Notes: generated from the sequence alone by a model not told the origin. Positions 43,541 to 52,447 are shown, counted from the first letter of the stretch. The stretch: DNA of 64,000 nt from FEN-1219 sp964503125 (GCA_964503125.1 CAZCZE010000001.1:1-64000); one strand, 5' to 3'. Numbers and translations are program-made.

Positions 43541-43839
43541 CTGAGCGCGCTCTGCGGGCGCGTGATGCCAAAAGGAATCTCGGGGCCGAGTTGCTTGCTT
43601 CGGTTCGCGAGATGAAGGCGGGCAAGGCCGGGCACGCCCATCGCGTACCCGTCTCGGCGATTACCGAGGCGCGTGCGCGCTCCGGACTCTCGCGGCAGAA
43701 GTTTGCGGAATTGTTGGGTGTTTCACCGCGCACACTACAGGAATGGGAGCAAGGGCGCCGACACCCCTCCGGTGCAGCCCGGTCGTTGCTCGCCATCGCC
43801 GCACGCCGCCCTGACGTGCTGCGTGAGGTGTTCGAGTAG
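43528..43839 (+). CDS. HigA/NadS-type HTH antitoxin or regulator
   Basis: 103 residues. The N-terminal half is the short regulator/antitoxin extension (LGAELLASVREMKAGKAG). The C-terminal half is an XRE-type helix-turn-helix, ARSGLSRQKFAELLGVSPRTLQEWEQGRRHPSGAARSLL split over two helices with WEQGRR in the recognition region. Proteins of this form pair with RelE-like toxins encoded just upstream, as the remnant here does. The frame is intact, so the protein may persist as an orphan repressor binding its own promoter. Confidence 0.8.
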   Translation: MAKMTERALRARDAKRNLGAELLASVREMKAGKAGHAHRVPVSAITEARARSGLSRQKFAELLGVSPRTLQEWEQGRRHPSGAARSLLAIAARRPDVLREVFE

Positions 43840-43957
43840 TCTTCGGTTCGTTCGCCTCGTAGGTCCAGACCTCCCAGTAGTGGGACGCGGACGCGCGATT
43901 TCGGGACGGTGCCGTTCGCGCTCCGGCCGGGTCTGACGCCGTTCCGTGCCGTTCGCC

Positions 43958-44014
43958 TCCCTCCCCCGGTGGCACGCTACTTGCTCCCCGTCAGTGCGAA
44001 GCGCCGGGGAGGGA
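43958..44014 (+). promoter_or_regulatory. Inverted repeat covering the ribosome-binding site of the permease gene
   Basis: TCCCTCCCCCGG (43958-43969) pairs with CCGGGGAGGGA (44004-44014): eleven base pairs with one bulged C and a 34-base loop. The right arm holds the GGGGAGGG Shine-Dalgarno of the GTG start at 44021. A second segment, CTCCCCG (43984-43990), can pair with the same arm (44005-44011). Folding would hide the ribosome-binding site. Confidence 0.5.
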
Positions 44015-44020
44015 AGACTA

Positions 44021-46516
44021 GTGAACGACATCGGGTACGCGCTGCGGCAGGTCGTCCGAAGGCCCGGTTTGTCGGCCGTGGTCATCGTGATGTTAGCGAT
44101 CGGAATCGGCTCGACGACGGCGATGTTCTCGCTGTTCGAGGTCTTTCTGCTCCGGCCCTTGCCGGTGGCGGATCCCGAACGGCTGGTCAATCTCAACGCG
44201 CCCGGGCCGAAGCCGGGCTCCATTTCGATCGGCTACGCGGGCGAGTTCGACGCCGTGTTCAGCTATCCGATGTTTCGCGATCTCGAAGCGCAGCAGTCCG
44301 TGTTCACCGCGCTCGCCGCCCATCGCACGTTCGATGCGAATCTTTCCTACGAGAGCCGCAGCGTCACGGGTGCCGGCGTCCTGGTATCCGGTAGCTACTT
44401 CCAAGTGCTGGGTCTAACGCCCGCTTTGGGCAGGCTCATAGATGCGCAGGACGAGTCCCCGGCTGGCGACCCAGCCGTTGCGGTGTTGAGCCACGACTAT
44501 TGGCAAACCGCATACGGAGCGGATCCGAACGTCGCTGGGCGTTCACTGCTCGTCAACGGCAGACCCCTGCGAATCGTCGGCGTCGCGCCCGCGGGCTTCT
44601 CGGGCACCACCGTCGCTTCGTGGCCGCAAGTGTTCGTACCGATCACCCTCCGCTCGCTCATGGAGCCGGCCCGCGCGGCCGATGAAAACGATCGACGATC
44701 GTATTGGGTGTATCTCTTCGCTCGCCTGCGAGAAGGCGTCACACTTGCGGATGCGTCCGCTGCCGTCAACGGGTTATACGGCGGAATCGTGAACGAGATA
44801 GAAGCGCCCTTGAACGCTTCGTTGCCCGCCGATGAGCTCGCGCAATTCAGAGCGAAGCAGATAACGCTCGACCAGGGTAGCCGCGGGCAAAGCGTCGTTC
44901 CGACGTACACGGGATTGCCGCTTACGCTGCTGCTCGGGATGACGGCGCTGGTGTTGCTGATCGTTTGCACGAACGTTGCGAGCCTGCTGCTCGCGCGTGG
45001 CGCGTCGCGCACGGCGGAGATGGCGATTCGTGCGTCCCTGGGCGCCGGGCGTGGACGGCTCACGCGGCAGTTGTTCCTGGAGTCGGCCACGCTGGCGATC
45101 CTCGGCGGGCTCTGCAGCCTTCCGGTTGCGGCGGTCACGCTCGCTGGCATCAACGCGATGCTCCCCGTCGCGCCCGGTACCGGCGTCGACGCGCGGTTGA
45201 ACGTCGGCGTGATGCTGTTCGCGGCCGGGATCACGCTATCGTCGGTGATCATGTTCGGCTTCGCGCCGGCGCTGCGACTGACACGCAAGCTCGGTTCCGT
45301 CGTAAGGCTGCAGGCACAAACGGTCAGCGCAAGAGGCGCGTCTCGATTGCGCGCTGCGCTCGTTACGGCGCAGATCGCGTTCTCGATCGTCCTGCTCGTG
45401 CTTGCGGGATTGTTCGCAACCAGTTTGATGAATATAGGCCGCACGAGTCTCGGCATCGAGATCGATTCGATCGTGACGTTCAGCGTGTCGCCGCAGCGGA
45501 ACGGCTACGGGCCCGAGCGCACGGCGGAGGTCTACGAGCGAATCGAACAGGAGCTGCTGGGGCAGCCCGACGTTGCGGCCGTCACATCGGCTCGCGTGCC
45601 GCTCGTCGCGGGCGTCGTCGCGCGCAGTATCGTCACCATTCGGGGCTTCGAAGAAGCCGCAGGCGTCGACAGAGTGGTTGCGCTCAACGAAGTGGGGCGC
45701 GATTTCTTCACGGTTCTCTCGCTTCCATTGCTGGCCGGACGTGTGTTCACCGACGCCGACGGACGGGGAGCGCCCCGAGTGGCCGTCGTCAACGAGGCTT
45801 TCCTCCGCAAGTTCGGGCTCGCGCGTGATGCGATCGGCACGCGGTTCGGAACGGGAGAAGGCGCCAGCGGCAACGAGATCGAAATTGTCGGCGTCGTCGC
45901 CGATGCGAAGTACAGCAGCGTTCGCGAAGACGCGCCGCCGCAATATTTCTTGCCGCGGAGTCAGGGTGACGGCGTCGGAACCCTGTTCTTCTACGTGCAG
46001 AACAGGTTCGACGCCGACGACCTTGTCGGGACGATTCGTCCCGTCGTCGCCGGCGTCGATCCGAATCTACCCGTCACGGATCTCATGACTCTCGAAGCGG
46101 CCGTCGGGAGCAATCTCTTCTTCGATCGGCTCCTGGCCGTCCTGTCCGGAGCGTTTGCGGTGCTCGCCACGCTGCTTGCCGCCGTCGGTCTCTTCGGTGT
46201 GCTGGCCTATATGGTGTCGCTGCGGACCCGTGAATTGGGTCTGCGGCTCGCGCTAGGAGCGACGCCGCGCCAGTTGCGCGCGATAGTCCTGAAGCAGGTG
46301 GCCATCCTGGTGTCGATCGGCATGCCGCTGGGGTTGGGAGTGGCTCTACTGCTCGGCCGCGGCGCCGAGGGCGTGCTCTACGGCTTGTCGGGCAACGAAC
46401 CGGCGGTGTTCGCGGCTGCGGTGCTCGTCGTTGGCGCAGTGGGGATTGCGGCTGGATACTTGCCCGCGCGCCGGGCTGCCAGCGTCGCTCCCATGGAGGC
46501 GCTGCGTTTCGAGTGA
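44021..46516 (+). CDS. MacB/FtsX-type ABC permease, ADOP-like
   Basis: 831 residues. The layout is of the fused macrolide-export-type permease: TM1 (SAVVIVMLAIGIGSTTAMFSLF), a periplasmic MacB core domain, three TM helices near 300-420 (LLGMTALVLLIVCTNVASLLLARGASRTAEMAIRASLGAGR), a second TM/periplasmic unit, and C-terminal FtsX helices with RTRELGLRLALGATPRQL. It lacks an ATPase domain, and no ATPase gene is adjacent. Probably moves or extracts a lipid or peptide, or acts in stress sensing. GTG start after the hairpin-covered GGGGAGGG. A related permease is at 57955-60471. Confidence 0.84.
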   Translation: MNDIGYALRQVVRRPGLSAVVIVMLAIGIGSTTAMFSLFEVFLLRPLPVADPERLVNLNAPGPKPGSISIGYAGEFDAVFSYPMFRDLEAQQSVFTALAAHRTFDANLSYESRSVTGAGVLVSGSYFQVLGLTPALGRLIDAQDESPAGDPAVAVLSHDYWQTAYGADPNVAGRSLLVNGRPLRIVGVAPAGFSGTTVASWPQVFVPITLRSLMEPARAADENDRRSYWVYLFARLREGVTLADASAAVNGLYGGIVNEIEAPLNASLPADELAQFRAKQITLDQGSRGQSVVPTYTGLPLTLLLGMTALVLLIVCTNVASLLLARGASRTAEMAIRASLGAGRGRLTRQLFLESATLAILGGLCSLPVAAVTLAGINAMLPVAPGTGVDARLNVGVMLFAAGITLSSVIMFGFAPALRLTRKLGSVVRLQAQTVSARGASRLRAALVTAQIAFSIVLLVLAGLFATSLMNIGRTSLGIEIDSIVTFSVSPQRNGYGPERTAEVYERIEQELLGQPDVAAVTSARVPLVAGVVARSIVTIRGFEEAAGVDRVVALNEVGRDFFTVLSLPLLAGRVFTDADGRGAPRVAVVNEAFLRKFGLARDAIGTRFGTGEGASGNEIEIVGVVADAKYSSVREDAPPQYFLPRSQGDGVGTLFFYVQNRFDADDLVGTIRPVVAGVDPNLPVTDLMTLEAAVGSNLFFDRLLAVLSGAFAVLATLLAAVGLFGVLAYMVSLRTRELGLRLALGATPRQLRAIVLKQVAILVSIGMPLGLGVALLLGRGAEGVLYGLSGNEPAVFAAAVLVVGAVGIAAGYLPARRAASVAPMEALRFE

Positions 46517-46584
46517 CCGGCCGCTAACAAGTCGAGACGGGGCGCGGTAGCAAGATCTCCGCTATGCGCGGCCGAGCGACCCTC

Positions 46585-47595
46585 TTACTCCGGCACGTGG
46601 TCGCGATATCTGGCCGCGACGTCCGGATCGCAGGCCCCCGTGTTCTGCGAGAACTCGAGGTCGGGACGGTGGTCCCACTGCTGCGTCAATGTGGCCGGCC
46701 CCAAGAGATACACCGGATCTTCGACGGTGATCTCATAGCGCAGGCGCGTGCGATCCGCAGTGAGCGTCAGCCGCTCGACCGTGTGCTTGCCCGAGCCCGA
46801 CGGCACGTTCAGAGCGATGCCGGACGGGTCGGGCTCGAAGGCGATCGTATCGATCACGAGCGTCTCGTCCTCCCACCGGCCAATGGAGTGCCCCTGGAGC
46901 GAGGGTTGAACGTCGGCCGGATGCTGTGCGACCACGTGGATGGTGCGCACGACATGGTCGCCCGTGTTATCGAACCGCATCACGACCTCGTCTTCGCCGA
47001 TCTCGATCGTGCGCAGCTCGTCGAGTATCGAGAGGACTGGCGTGGGCTCTGCAGAGCAGATCCCATCGGCGAGTAGCGCCGCCTGAGCGGCGCGGCCTTC
47101 GGGCGTGACCGGCCAGCGCACCATGGCCCCGAAAGCCGCGCCCAGCGCAGCCCTAGCGGGCGCCCAGTGACCCTGGAGGCTCTCGGCCGGCGTGAGGCTG
47201 CGGGTCCGGGTGTTGGCCGCATAGAACGGGTGAATCTCGCCGTCTTCGGTCGTGACGTCGAGGATGCGGACCTGCTTGCCCCAGCCGCCGCGATTCGGAT
47301 TGGCGCGCATGACGACGGGCGTGCCGGGCTTCAGTGCCTCCCGATTGAGGCCGTCGACCAGCGCCTGCGTAATCGCGACGCCTTCGCCTTCTACCAGCGC
47401 CGGCTGACCGTCCGGGCCCTTGGTCTCCACGATCAGGTACATGTGCGGGTTCACCCAGTCGAACCGCGCGACCTTGCCTTCGACCAGGATTTCCTGGGAC
47501 GTGTCGAACATGGACTGGCTGTGGTGCGCGGACGCGGGGGCGCAGAGGAGCGCGGTCGCGGCGAGAATCGGAGTAGCGGCTGTCAGACGTCTCAT
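46585..47595 (-). CDS. Secreted protein: DUF6152 domain fused to 'GRWEDETLV' domain
   Basis: 336 residues. Signal peptide ends at APASAHHS. N-terminal DUF6152 domain (HHSQSMFDTSQEI, ARFDWVNPHMYLIVET, WGKQVRI), then a C-terminal family domain with GHSIGRWEDETLVIDTIAF, HTVERLTLTADRTRLRYEITVEDPVYLLGPATLTQ. This is the same two-part architecture as the gene at 35806. Divergent from the PQQ dehydrogenase gene across 84 bases. Confidence 0.74.
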   Translation of the reverse strand: MRRLTAATPILAATALLCAPASAHHSQSMFDTSQEILVEGKVARFDWVNPHMYLIVETKGPDGQPALVEGEGVAITQALVDGLNREALKPGTPVVMRANPNRGGWGKQVRILDVTTEDGEIHPFYAANTRTRSLTPAESLQGHWAPARAALGAAFGAMVRWPVTPEGRAAQAALLADGICSAEPTPVLSILDELRTIEIGEDEVVMRFDNTGDHVVRTIHVVAQHPADVQPSLQGHSIGRWEDETLVIDTIAFEPDPSGIALNVPSGSGKHTVERLTLTADRTRLRYEITVEDPVYLLGPATLTQQWDHRPDLEFSQNTGACDPDVAARYRDHVPE

Positions 47596-47679
47596 GTGGG
47601 AACCTCGCGGGGACGGACTCGTTAACTTACGGGATCGTTGGCGCTAGTATCGCGCTAAACCAGTAAGGAGAACCGCCCA

Positions 47680-48960
47680 GTGAAATCTTCATTCCGCCCC
47701 ATCGGCATCGTCGCTGCAGCGCTCGTGGCCCTCGGCGCGTTGGCGCCCGCTCAGTCTCAACCGGCCCGGCCGGCACCGCCCGTGCTCGGGGACGGACCCT
47801 GGGATCTACGGACCGAGACCGGCTTGATCCATGTGTCCGTGCTCACCAAGAACCTCGAGTCGCCCTGGGGTCTCGCCTTCCTGCCCGACGGCGGCATGCT
47901 CGTGACCGAGAGGCCGGGACGGCTGCGCGTGATTCGCGACGGCAAGCTCGATCCCAAGCCGATCGAGGGGTTGCCGGATCTCGTCAGCACCGGCATCAGC
48001 GGACTCTTCGGGCTCGCGCTGCATCCCGACTTCGCGCAGAACCGGCTCATTTACTTTGCCTACCCCAAGCCACAACCGGCCGACCGCGACGCGTTGACGC
48101 TGGCTGTCGCGCGCGCCCGCTGGGACGGCGGCTCTTCGCTCGCCGACGTCGAAGACATTTTCGTGGCGAAGGACTGGTACAGCACGGCGATGAGCCGGGA
48201 GAACAATCGCTGCTGCGGGCAGGGGCCTTCGTCGGGCAGCTTCGGTGCGCGCCTCGAATTCGACGAGCAGCGCCGGCTATACATCACGTCCGGCGATCGC
48301 AACTGGGGCGAGAAATCGCAGGACCCCCAGTCGCACATCGGCAAGATCGTGCGGTTGAACGATGACGGCTCTATCCCTAACGACAACCCGTTCGTTCGCA
48401 GAAACGGGTATCTGCCCGAGATCTACACGATGGGGCATCGCAACCAGACGGGCTTAAGATTCGATCCCGCGACCGGCGACCTTTGGTCGACGGAATTTGG
48501 GCCGGCCGGCGGCGACGAGCTCAATCGGATCGAGGCCGGCAAGAACTACGGCTGGCTCTTGATCACGCACGGCAACCATTACAACAACGAGGCGAAGAAG
48601 CTCGGAACCGGGGGCGTCGAAGGGTACGTCGACCCGATTATCTGGTGGCCGCGCGGCGGCAACCCCGGCAATCTCATCGTCTACCGGGGCGACGTTTTCC
48701 CTGCGTGGCAGGGCAACGTGCTCATCGCCACGATGTCGAATCGCGCGCTTAAGCCCGGTCTCGTGCGCGCGGTCATCGGCGACAACGGCGCCCTCGTTCA
48801 CGAGGAGCGCATGCTGACCGAGATCGGTACGCGGATGCGCGACGTCGTCGAGGCGCCCGACGGGCGAATCTTCGTGCTCGCCGAAGCCTCGGCGTTCGCG
48901 TCGCCCGGCGCGATTCTAGTGGTCGAGCCGGGGGTCGAACCCGCTGCGCCGCCGAGGTAA
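47680..48960 (+). CDS. Secreted PQQ-dependent sugar dehydrogenase-like protein (soluble GDH family)
   Basis: 426 residues. Signal peptide to about 26. Six-bladed propeller of the YliI/soluble glucose dehydrogenase family: LESPWGLAFLPDGGMLVTERPGRL, GLFGLALHPDFAQNRLIYFAY, GSFGARLEFDEQRRLYITSGDRN, HIGKIVRLNDDGSIPNDNPF, YTMGHRNQTGLRFDPATGDLWSTEFGP. Expected to oxidise an aldose in the periplasm, with PQQ as cofactor. Whether PQQ is made cannot be judged from this window. GTG start with TAAGGAG upstream. Confidence 0.88.
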   Translation: MKSSFRPIGIVAAALVALGALAPAQSQPARPAPPVLGDGPWDLRTETGLIHVSVLTKNLESPWGLAFLPDGGMLVTERPGRLRVIRDGKLDPKPIEGLPDLVSTGISGLFGLALHPDFAQNRLIYFAYPKPQPADRDALTLAVARARWDGGSSLADVEDIFVAKDWYSTAMSRENNRCCGQGPSSGSFGARLEFDEQRRLYITSGDRNWGEKSQDPQSHIGKIVRLNDDGSIPNDNPFVRRNGYLPEIYTMGHRNQTGLRFDPATGDLWSTEFGPAGGDELNRIEAGKNYGWLLITHGNHYNNEAKKLGTGGVEGYVDPIIWWPRGGNPGNLIVYRGDVFPAWQGNVLIATMSNRALKPGLVRAVIGDNGALVHEERMLTEIGTRMRDVVEAPDGRIFVLAEASAFASPGAILVVEPGVEPAAPPR

Positions 48961-48983
48961 CGGTAGCCGCCCGTGAGGAGCGT

Positions 48984-49207
48984 ATGAGTTGCTCTGCTCG
49001 AATGATTCTATCGTTCGTGGCTCTCGTAGCCGCGTCAATAACAAGACACTTTGGTTCATCGAAAACGTCATGGTGGAAGGTCGACGCGTTGTGTTCGAGT
49101 ACACGGGCGAGCTAGTTTCGGATACGGAGATCCGATTCAAACGGCAGGCAGTGGGAACTCCGGGTCCTGCTATTCAGTTCGTCGCAACCCGCACTGGCAC
49201 GCCCTAG
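48984..49207 (+). pseudogene. Remnant of a small secreted-protein gene (frameshift plus internal loss)
   Basis: The ATG at 48984, with GTGAGGAG before it, starts a signal peptide (MSCSARMILSFVALVAAS) that then runs into nonsense. From about 49040 another frame gives VMVEGRRVVFEYTGEL, DTEIRFKRQAV and PAIQFVATRTGTP to a TAG at 49207. This looks like the end of a short secreted family whose members close with '...SGDEIKFxRxxxG...EFVAKR'. Signal and C-terminus are thus in different frames with the middle missing. An intact protein of loosely similar type follows at 49479. Confidence 0.5.
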
Positions 49208-49478
49208 CCTGCAGCCTATTTGGCCGCGATCGGTGTCATCCTCGCGACTGCGGCGCTCGCGAGCTACAGTGGAACGGCCCACCGAGCTTGGCACCGAGCA
49301 CCCCCGCGCCTGGCATCGAGTCACCTTTGCGCGGCGGCGCTTGCTGCGCCAGCCTGCTGACTGGCAACACGGCATGGGGTCGAAAACCTGCACGTGACAT
49401 ATCCAGAACGTGTCGTAAGCTTGTAGTGCTCGATGGCGGACTTGAGCGCCGCCGACTAGGCACATCCTAAGGGGGACT
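49208..49478. other. Non-coding stretch between the remnant and the next secreted protein
   Basis: 271 bases with no supported gene on either strand. It includes a run reading like a decayed hydrophobic segment (near 49215-49255), which may be further debris of a lost gene. GGGGGA just before 49479 serves the next gene. Confidence 0.4.
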
Positions 49479-49862
49479 ATGAGCTTGCTCGTCAAATGCA
49501 GCGCCGTGGTCTTAAGCCTACTGCTCGCCGTGGCCGTTCAGTCACAAGAGGGATTTCCGCTCGACGGCACTTGGCGCGGCGAGTGGGGGCCGGATGGAGG
49601 CAAGAGCACCGTGGTCATCGTCATGAAGTGGGACGGCAAGAACGTCAACGGCATGATCAACCCCGGCCCGAACGTCGTGAGGTTCAGCGGTCCCGTGCTC
49701 GAGCCGAGCGACTGGACCGTGCACATCGAAGCGCAAAGCCGTGACGGTCAACCGATCGTGATCGATGCGAAGCTCGACGACATCGGCTCCTACAACCGCA
49801 CGTTGACCGGCACCTGGAAGCAAGCCGGTGTCGATCACCCGTTCAAGATGGCGCGCGAGTAA
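49479..49862 (+). CDS. Small secreted protein of unknown function
   Basis: 127 residues. Signal peptide ends near VAVQSQ (22). The mature part is LDGTWRGEWGPDGGKSTVVIVMKWDGKNVNG, then NPGPNVVRFSGPVLEPSDWTVHIEAQ and IGSYNRTLTGTWKQAGVDHPFKM: a small beta-barrel, lipocalin-like in rhythm ('GTWxGxW ... LTGTW'). I know no function. The lipoprotein gene at 49870 starts 7 bases downstream, so the two are cotranscribed. Confidence 0.68.
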   Translation: MSLLVKCSAVVLSLLLAVAVQSQEGFPLDGTWRGEWGPDGGKSTVVIVMKWDGKNVNGMINPGPNVVRFSGPVLEPSDWTVHIEAQSRDGQPIVIDAKLDDIGSYNRTLTGTWKQAGVDHPFKMARE

Positions 49863-49869
49863 CGCACGT

Positions 49870-50706
49870 ATGCGCCATTCGCGTGTAGCAGCTCTGCTCC
49901 TCGTAGCGGCCTTGGCCGGCTGCGACCGCGGGTCGGACTCCGCGGCATCCGCCACCGCCCCCGACGCGGACGCGGGTAGGCCAACGCCGCGCCACCCCGA
50001 CGGCCAGGTACGCTTCGACAGCGAGCCCGGCAACCGGGGTTATTGGGGCCAGGCGAGCGTGGGCTCGCTGTTCGAGAAGGGCGTGCAGGTAGCAGTCGAC
50101 GAGAACGGCCTGCTCGCGAACGTCGCCGACGCGCCGCGCGTGGCGCCGTTCCAGCCGTGGGCGCTGGCGCTCTACGAGTACCGGCAACGCAACGGCCTGA
50201 AGGACGACCCGACGCGTGCGTGCATCGCTCCGTCCGGGCCGCGGCACCTGCACACGGCAGGCGGCTTCCGGATCATTCGGGATCCGACCTACGACCGAAT
50301 GTACATCCTGTTCGGCGGCGGCAATCGCAACTGGCGCGTCGTGTTCATGGACGGGCGTCAGCCGCCGAATCCCGAGGAAGTGTCCGGCACCTATTTCGGT
50401 CATCAAGCCGGGCATTGGGAAGACGACACGCTGGTCGTCGAGTCGAGCGGCTACAACGCACGCTTTTGGTTCTCGAACGGCGGGCTGCCGCACACGGAGG
50501 CGTTGCGCCTCACGGAACGTTTCTCGCGGCCGAGCTTCGACTCCTTGAAATATGAAGTGACCGTTGACGATCCGCTGACGTACACGCGTCCGTGGACCGC
50601 GGAATGGACGGTCGTTTGGGTGGACGGGGAAGAGATCGCCGAGCGGTTTTGCGAAGACCATCGCGATGACTTCGGACTAAGTAAGCCGGAATCCGTAGGA
50701 GAGTGA
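49870..50706 (+). CDS. Lipoprotein of the 'MDGR / GHWEDDTLVV' paralogous family
   Basis: 278 residues. Lipobox AALAGC (Cys18). Family segments: PFQPWALALYEYRQRNGLKDDPTRAC, GPRHLHTAGGFRIIRD, WRVVFMDGRQPPNPEE, AGHWEDDTLVVESSGYNARFWFS, GLPHTEALRLTERFSRPSFD, VTVDDPLTYTRPW, ERFCEDH. It differs from the paralogues at 51164 and 52607 in being lipid-anchored and in having GGGNRNWR where they have GGPHSWR-type sequence. The DUF6152 gene starts 1 base after the stop. Confidence 0.74.
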   Translation: MRHSRVAALLLVAALAGCDRGSDSAASATAPDADAGRPTPRHPDGQVRFDSEPGNRGYWGQASVGSLFEKGVQVAVDENGLLANVADAPRVAPFQPWALALYEYRQRNGLKDDPTRACIAPSGPRHLHTAGGFRIIRDPTYDRMYILFGGGNRNWRVVFMDGRQPPNPEEVSGTYFGHQAGHWEDDTLVVESSGYNARFWFSNGGLPHTEALRLTERFSRPSFDSLKYEVTVDDPLTYTRPWTAEWTVVWVDGEEIAERFCEDHRDDFGLSKPESVGE

Positions 50707-50707
50707 C

Positions 50708-51145
50708 ATGTTACGCATGGCATTGAGATGGATCGTTGGCGGCGTGGGTTCGATCCTGATGGTATCGGCGCAGGCCCATCATTCGTTTCGAGCGCAGTAC
50801 GATTCGACGAAGCCGATCGAGGTCACCGGCTACGTGACGAAGATCGATTGGATGAATCCCCACGTCTACTTCTATATCGACGTCGTGAATGCGCAAGGCA
50901 AGACGGAGAGCTGGGCGTTCGAGATGGGTCCGCCGCACATGCTCGAGCAGCGCGGCTGGAAACGTAACTCGATGGCGATCGGCGACGAGCTCGAGGTGAG
51001 TGGCACGCTCGCGCGCGACGGCAGCTTGAGTGCGAACGCGCGCATCGTGAAGCTCAGGGCCACGGGCCAGGTCCTCGGCGCGGCGTCGAGCGAGGGCCAG
51101 ACGATCACCCAGGGCGCGGGCTCCGGCTCGCCGCCTGCGCGCTAG
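50708..51145 (+). CDS. DUF6152-type secreted protein, stand-alone
   Basis: 145 residues. Signal peptide ends at SAQAHHS. The compact family pattern is complete: HHSFRAQYDSTKPIEVTGYVTKIDWMNPHVYFYIDV, W-x-F-E-M-GPPHMLEQRGW, GDELEVSGTLARDGS. This is the minimal single-domain form, here sandwiched between two members of the other family (49870 and 51164) that it is fused to elsewhere in the island (35806, 46585). That supports a joint function. Confidence 0.77.
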   Translation: MLRMALRWIVGGVGSILMVSAQAHHSFRAQYDSTKPIEVTGYVTKIDWMNPHVYFYIDVVNAQGKTESWAFEMGPPHMLEQRGWKRNSMAIGDELEVSGTLARDGSLSANARIVKLRATGQVLGAASSEGQTITQGAGSGSPPAR

Positions 51146-51163
51146 GCCGGAGTCGTTGCGTCG

Positions 51164-52009
51164 ATGGCGAGCAGGTCCGCACGCAAGCGCTGCGCCGTCG
51201 TGGCCGAGGTGGCCGCGGCCGTAGCGGCGGCGGTGCTGTTGTTGTCGCCGGCCGGCGCGCAACCGCCGGGCGAGCCCGGCGAGTTGGCGGCGAGACCGAT
51301 CCCGCGCAATGTGGACGGCACGATCAGCTTCGCCGGAACGAAGGACGACGTCGGCAATTGGCAGGGTCCCCCGGGTACGTCGCTCGCGAACAACGTGTTC
51401 GAGGACGCGCTCGAGCCGAATCGCTTGAACCTGCCGACGAACTTGGATCTAGCGGACGTACCGTTTCAGCCGTGGGCGCGCGAGCTCTACGATCTGCGCC
51501 AGAGCAGCTTCACGAAGGACGATCCGCACACGCGCTGCAAGCCGTCGGGCGGCGCGCGGTTGTTCCACACGCCCTACGGCTTCGAGATTCTGCAGCTCGC
51601 CGACACGCAAGAGATCACGTTCCTGCCCGTCGGCTCGCCGCACTCGTGGCGCGTCGTTCACATGGACGGGCGGCCGTTGCCGGAGAATCCCCCGCCGTCT
51701 TGGTATGGTACGTCGGTGGGCCGCTGGGAAGGCGACACGCTCGTGATCGACACGGTCGGCTTCAACGAGCGTTTCTGGATCTCGCGCGAAGGCGTGCCGC
51801 ACACGGCGCAGCTGCGCACCACGGAACGGATTTCCCGGCCGCGGTTCGAACAGCTCCGTTACGAGATCACGATCGACGACCTCGGCGCGTATACGAAACC
51901 GTGGTCCGGCGGCTGGAACATTCCGTGGGGCGCGGGCAACGAGCCGTTCGACTATCTGTGCCAGGACAACAATCTCGACCCGGCGCGAATGGTCGGGCCG
52001 CAAGAGTAG
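51164..52009 (+). CDS. Secreted protein of the 'MDGR / GRWEGDTLVIDT' paralogous family
   Basis: 281 residues. Signal peptide to about AGAQ (33). The clearest member of the family: PFQPWARELYDLRQ, KDDPHTRCKPSGGARLFHTPYGFEI, HSWRVVHMDGRPLPENPPPSWYGTSVGRWEGDTLVIDTVGFNERFW split over several strands, GVPHTAQLRTTERISRPRFEQLRYEITIDD, FDYLCQDNNLDPARM. Conserved His, Cys, Trp and Asp suggest a binding or catalytic site, but no characterised relative is known to me. Same operon as 49479-51145. Convergent with the DoxX gene after 24 bases. Confidence 0.76.
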   Translation: MASRSARKRCAVVAEVAAAVAAAVLLLSPAGAQPPGEPGELAARPIPRNVDGTISFAGTKDDVGNWQGPPGTSLANNVFEDALEPNRLNLPTNLDLADVPFQPWARELYDLRQSSFTKDDPHTRCKPSGGARLFHTPYGFEILQLADTQEITFLPVGSPHSWRVVHMDGRPLPENPPPSWYGTSVGRWEGDTLVIDTVGFNERFWISREGVPHTAQLRTTERISRPRFEQLRYEITIDDLGAYTKPWSGGWNIPWGAGNEPFDYLCQDNNLDPARMVGPQE

Positions 52010-52033
52010 GTATTCCGTGAGCGGCAGTCTTCT

Positions 52034-52447
52034 TCAGGCGCGGTCCCGCCCGAGCAGCCGGTCGAGACTCCATTTGCCGCCACCCGCTGCGGCCAGGTAC
52101 AAGAACGCGAAACAGTAGACAATGGCGAGATCGCCGCCGTTCGGCAGGCTCCAGAAGCCGCGCGGCGCGTGCACGAGAAAGTAGGCGAACGCCATCAAGC
52201 CCGACATCACGAAGGCCGTGGGTCGCGTGAACAACCCGACGAGCAGCAGCGCGCCGCCGACGACTTCGAGGATGCCGGCCGCGCCGTTGCGCGTGAAGAT
52301 TTCAAAAGGAACCCGGGCCTCGGCCGGGAAGCCGAGCATTTTCTGGGTCCCGTGCTGTATGAACGTGAACGCGGTGAAGAACCGGAAAATGCTGAGCAGC
52401 TCGGATGTCCGACGAGTGATGAACGATTCGAACTGCTTGAGAGCCAC
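52034..52447 (-). CDS. DoxX family membrane protein
   Basis: 137 residues, four predicted transmembrane helices. DoxX motifs: RFFTAFTFIQHGTQKMLGFP in TM1, AAGILEVVGGALLLVGLFTRPTAFVMSGLMAFAYFLVHAP across TM2-3, and a final FLYLAAAGGGKWSLD. The roles of family members vary (redox balance, quinone-linked); unassigned here. GTG start. Divergent from 52607, convergent with 51164. Confidence 0.85.
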   Translation of the reverse strand: MALKQFESFITRRTSELLSIFRFFTAFTFIQHGTQKMLGFPAEARVPFEIFTRNGAAGILEVVGGALLLVGLFTRPTAFVMSGLMAFAYFLVHAPRGFWSLPNGGDLAIVYCFAFLYLAAAGGGKWSLDRLLGRDRA

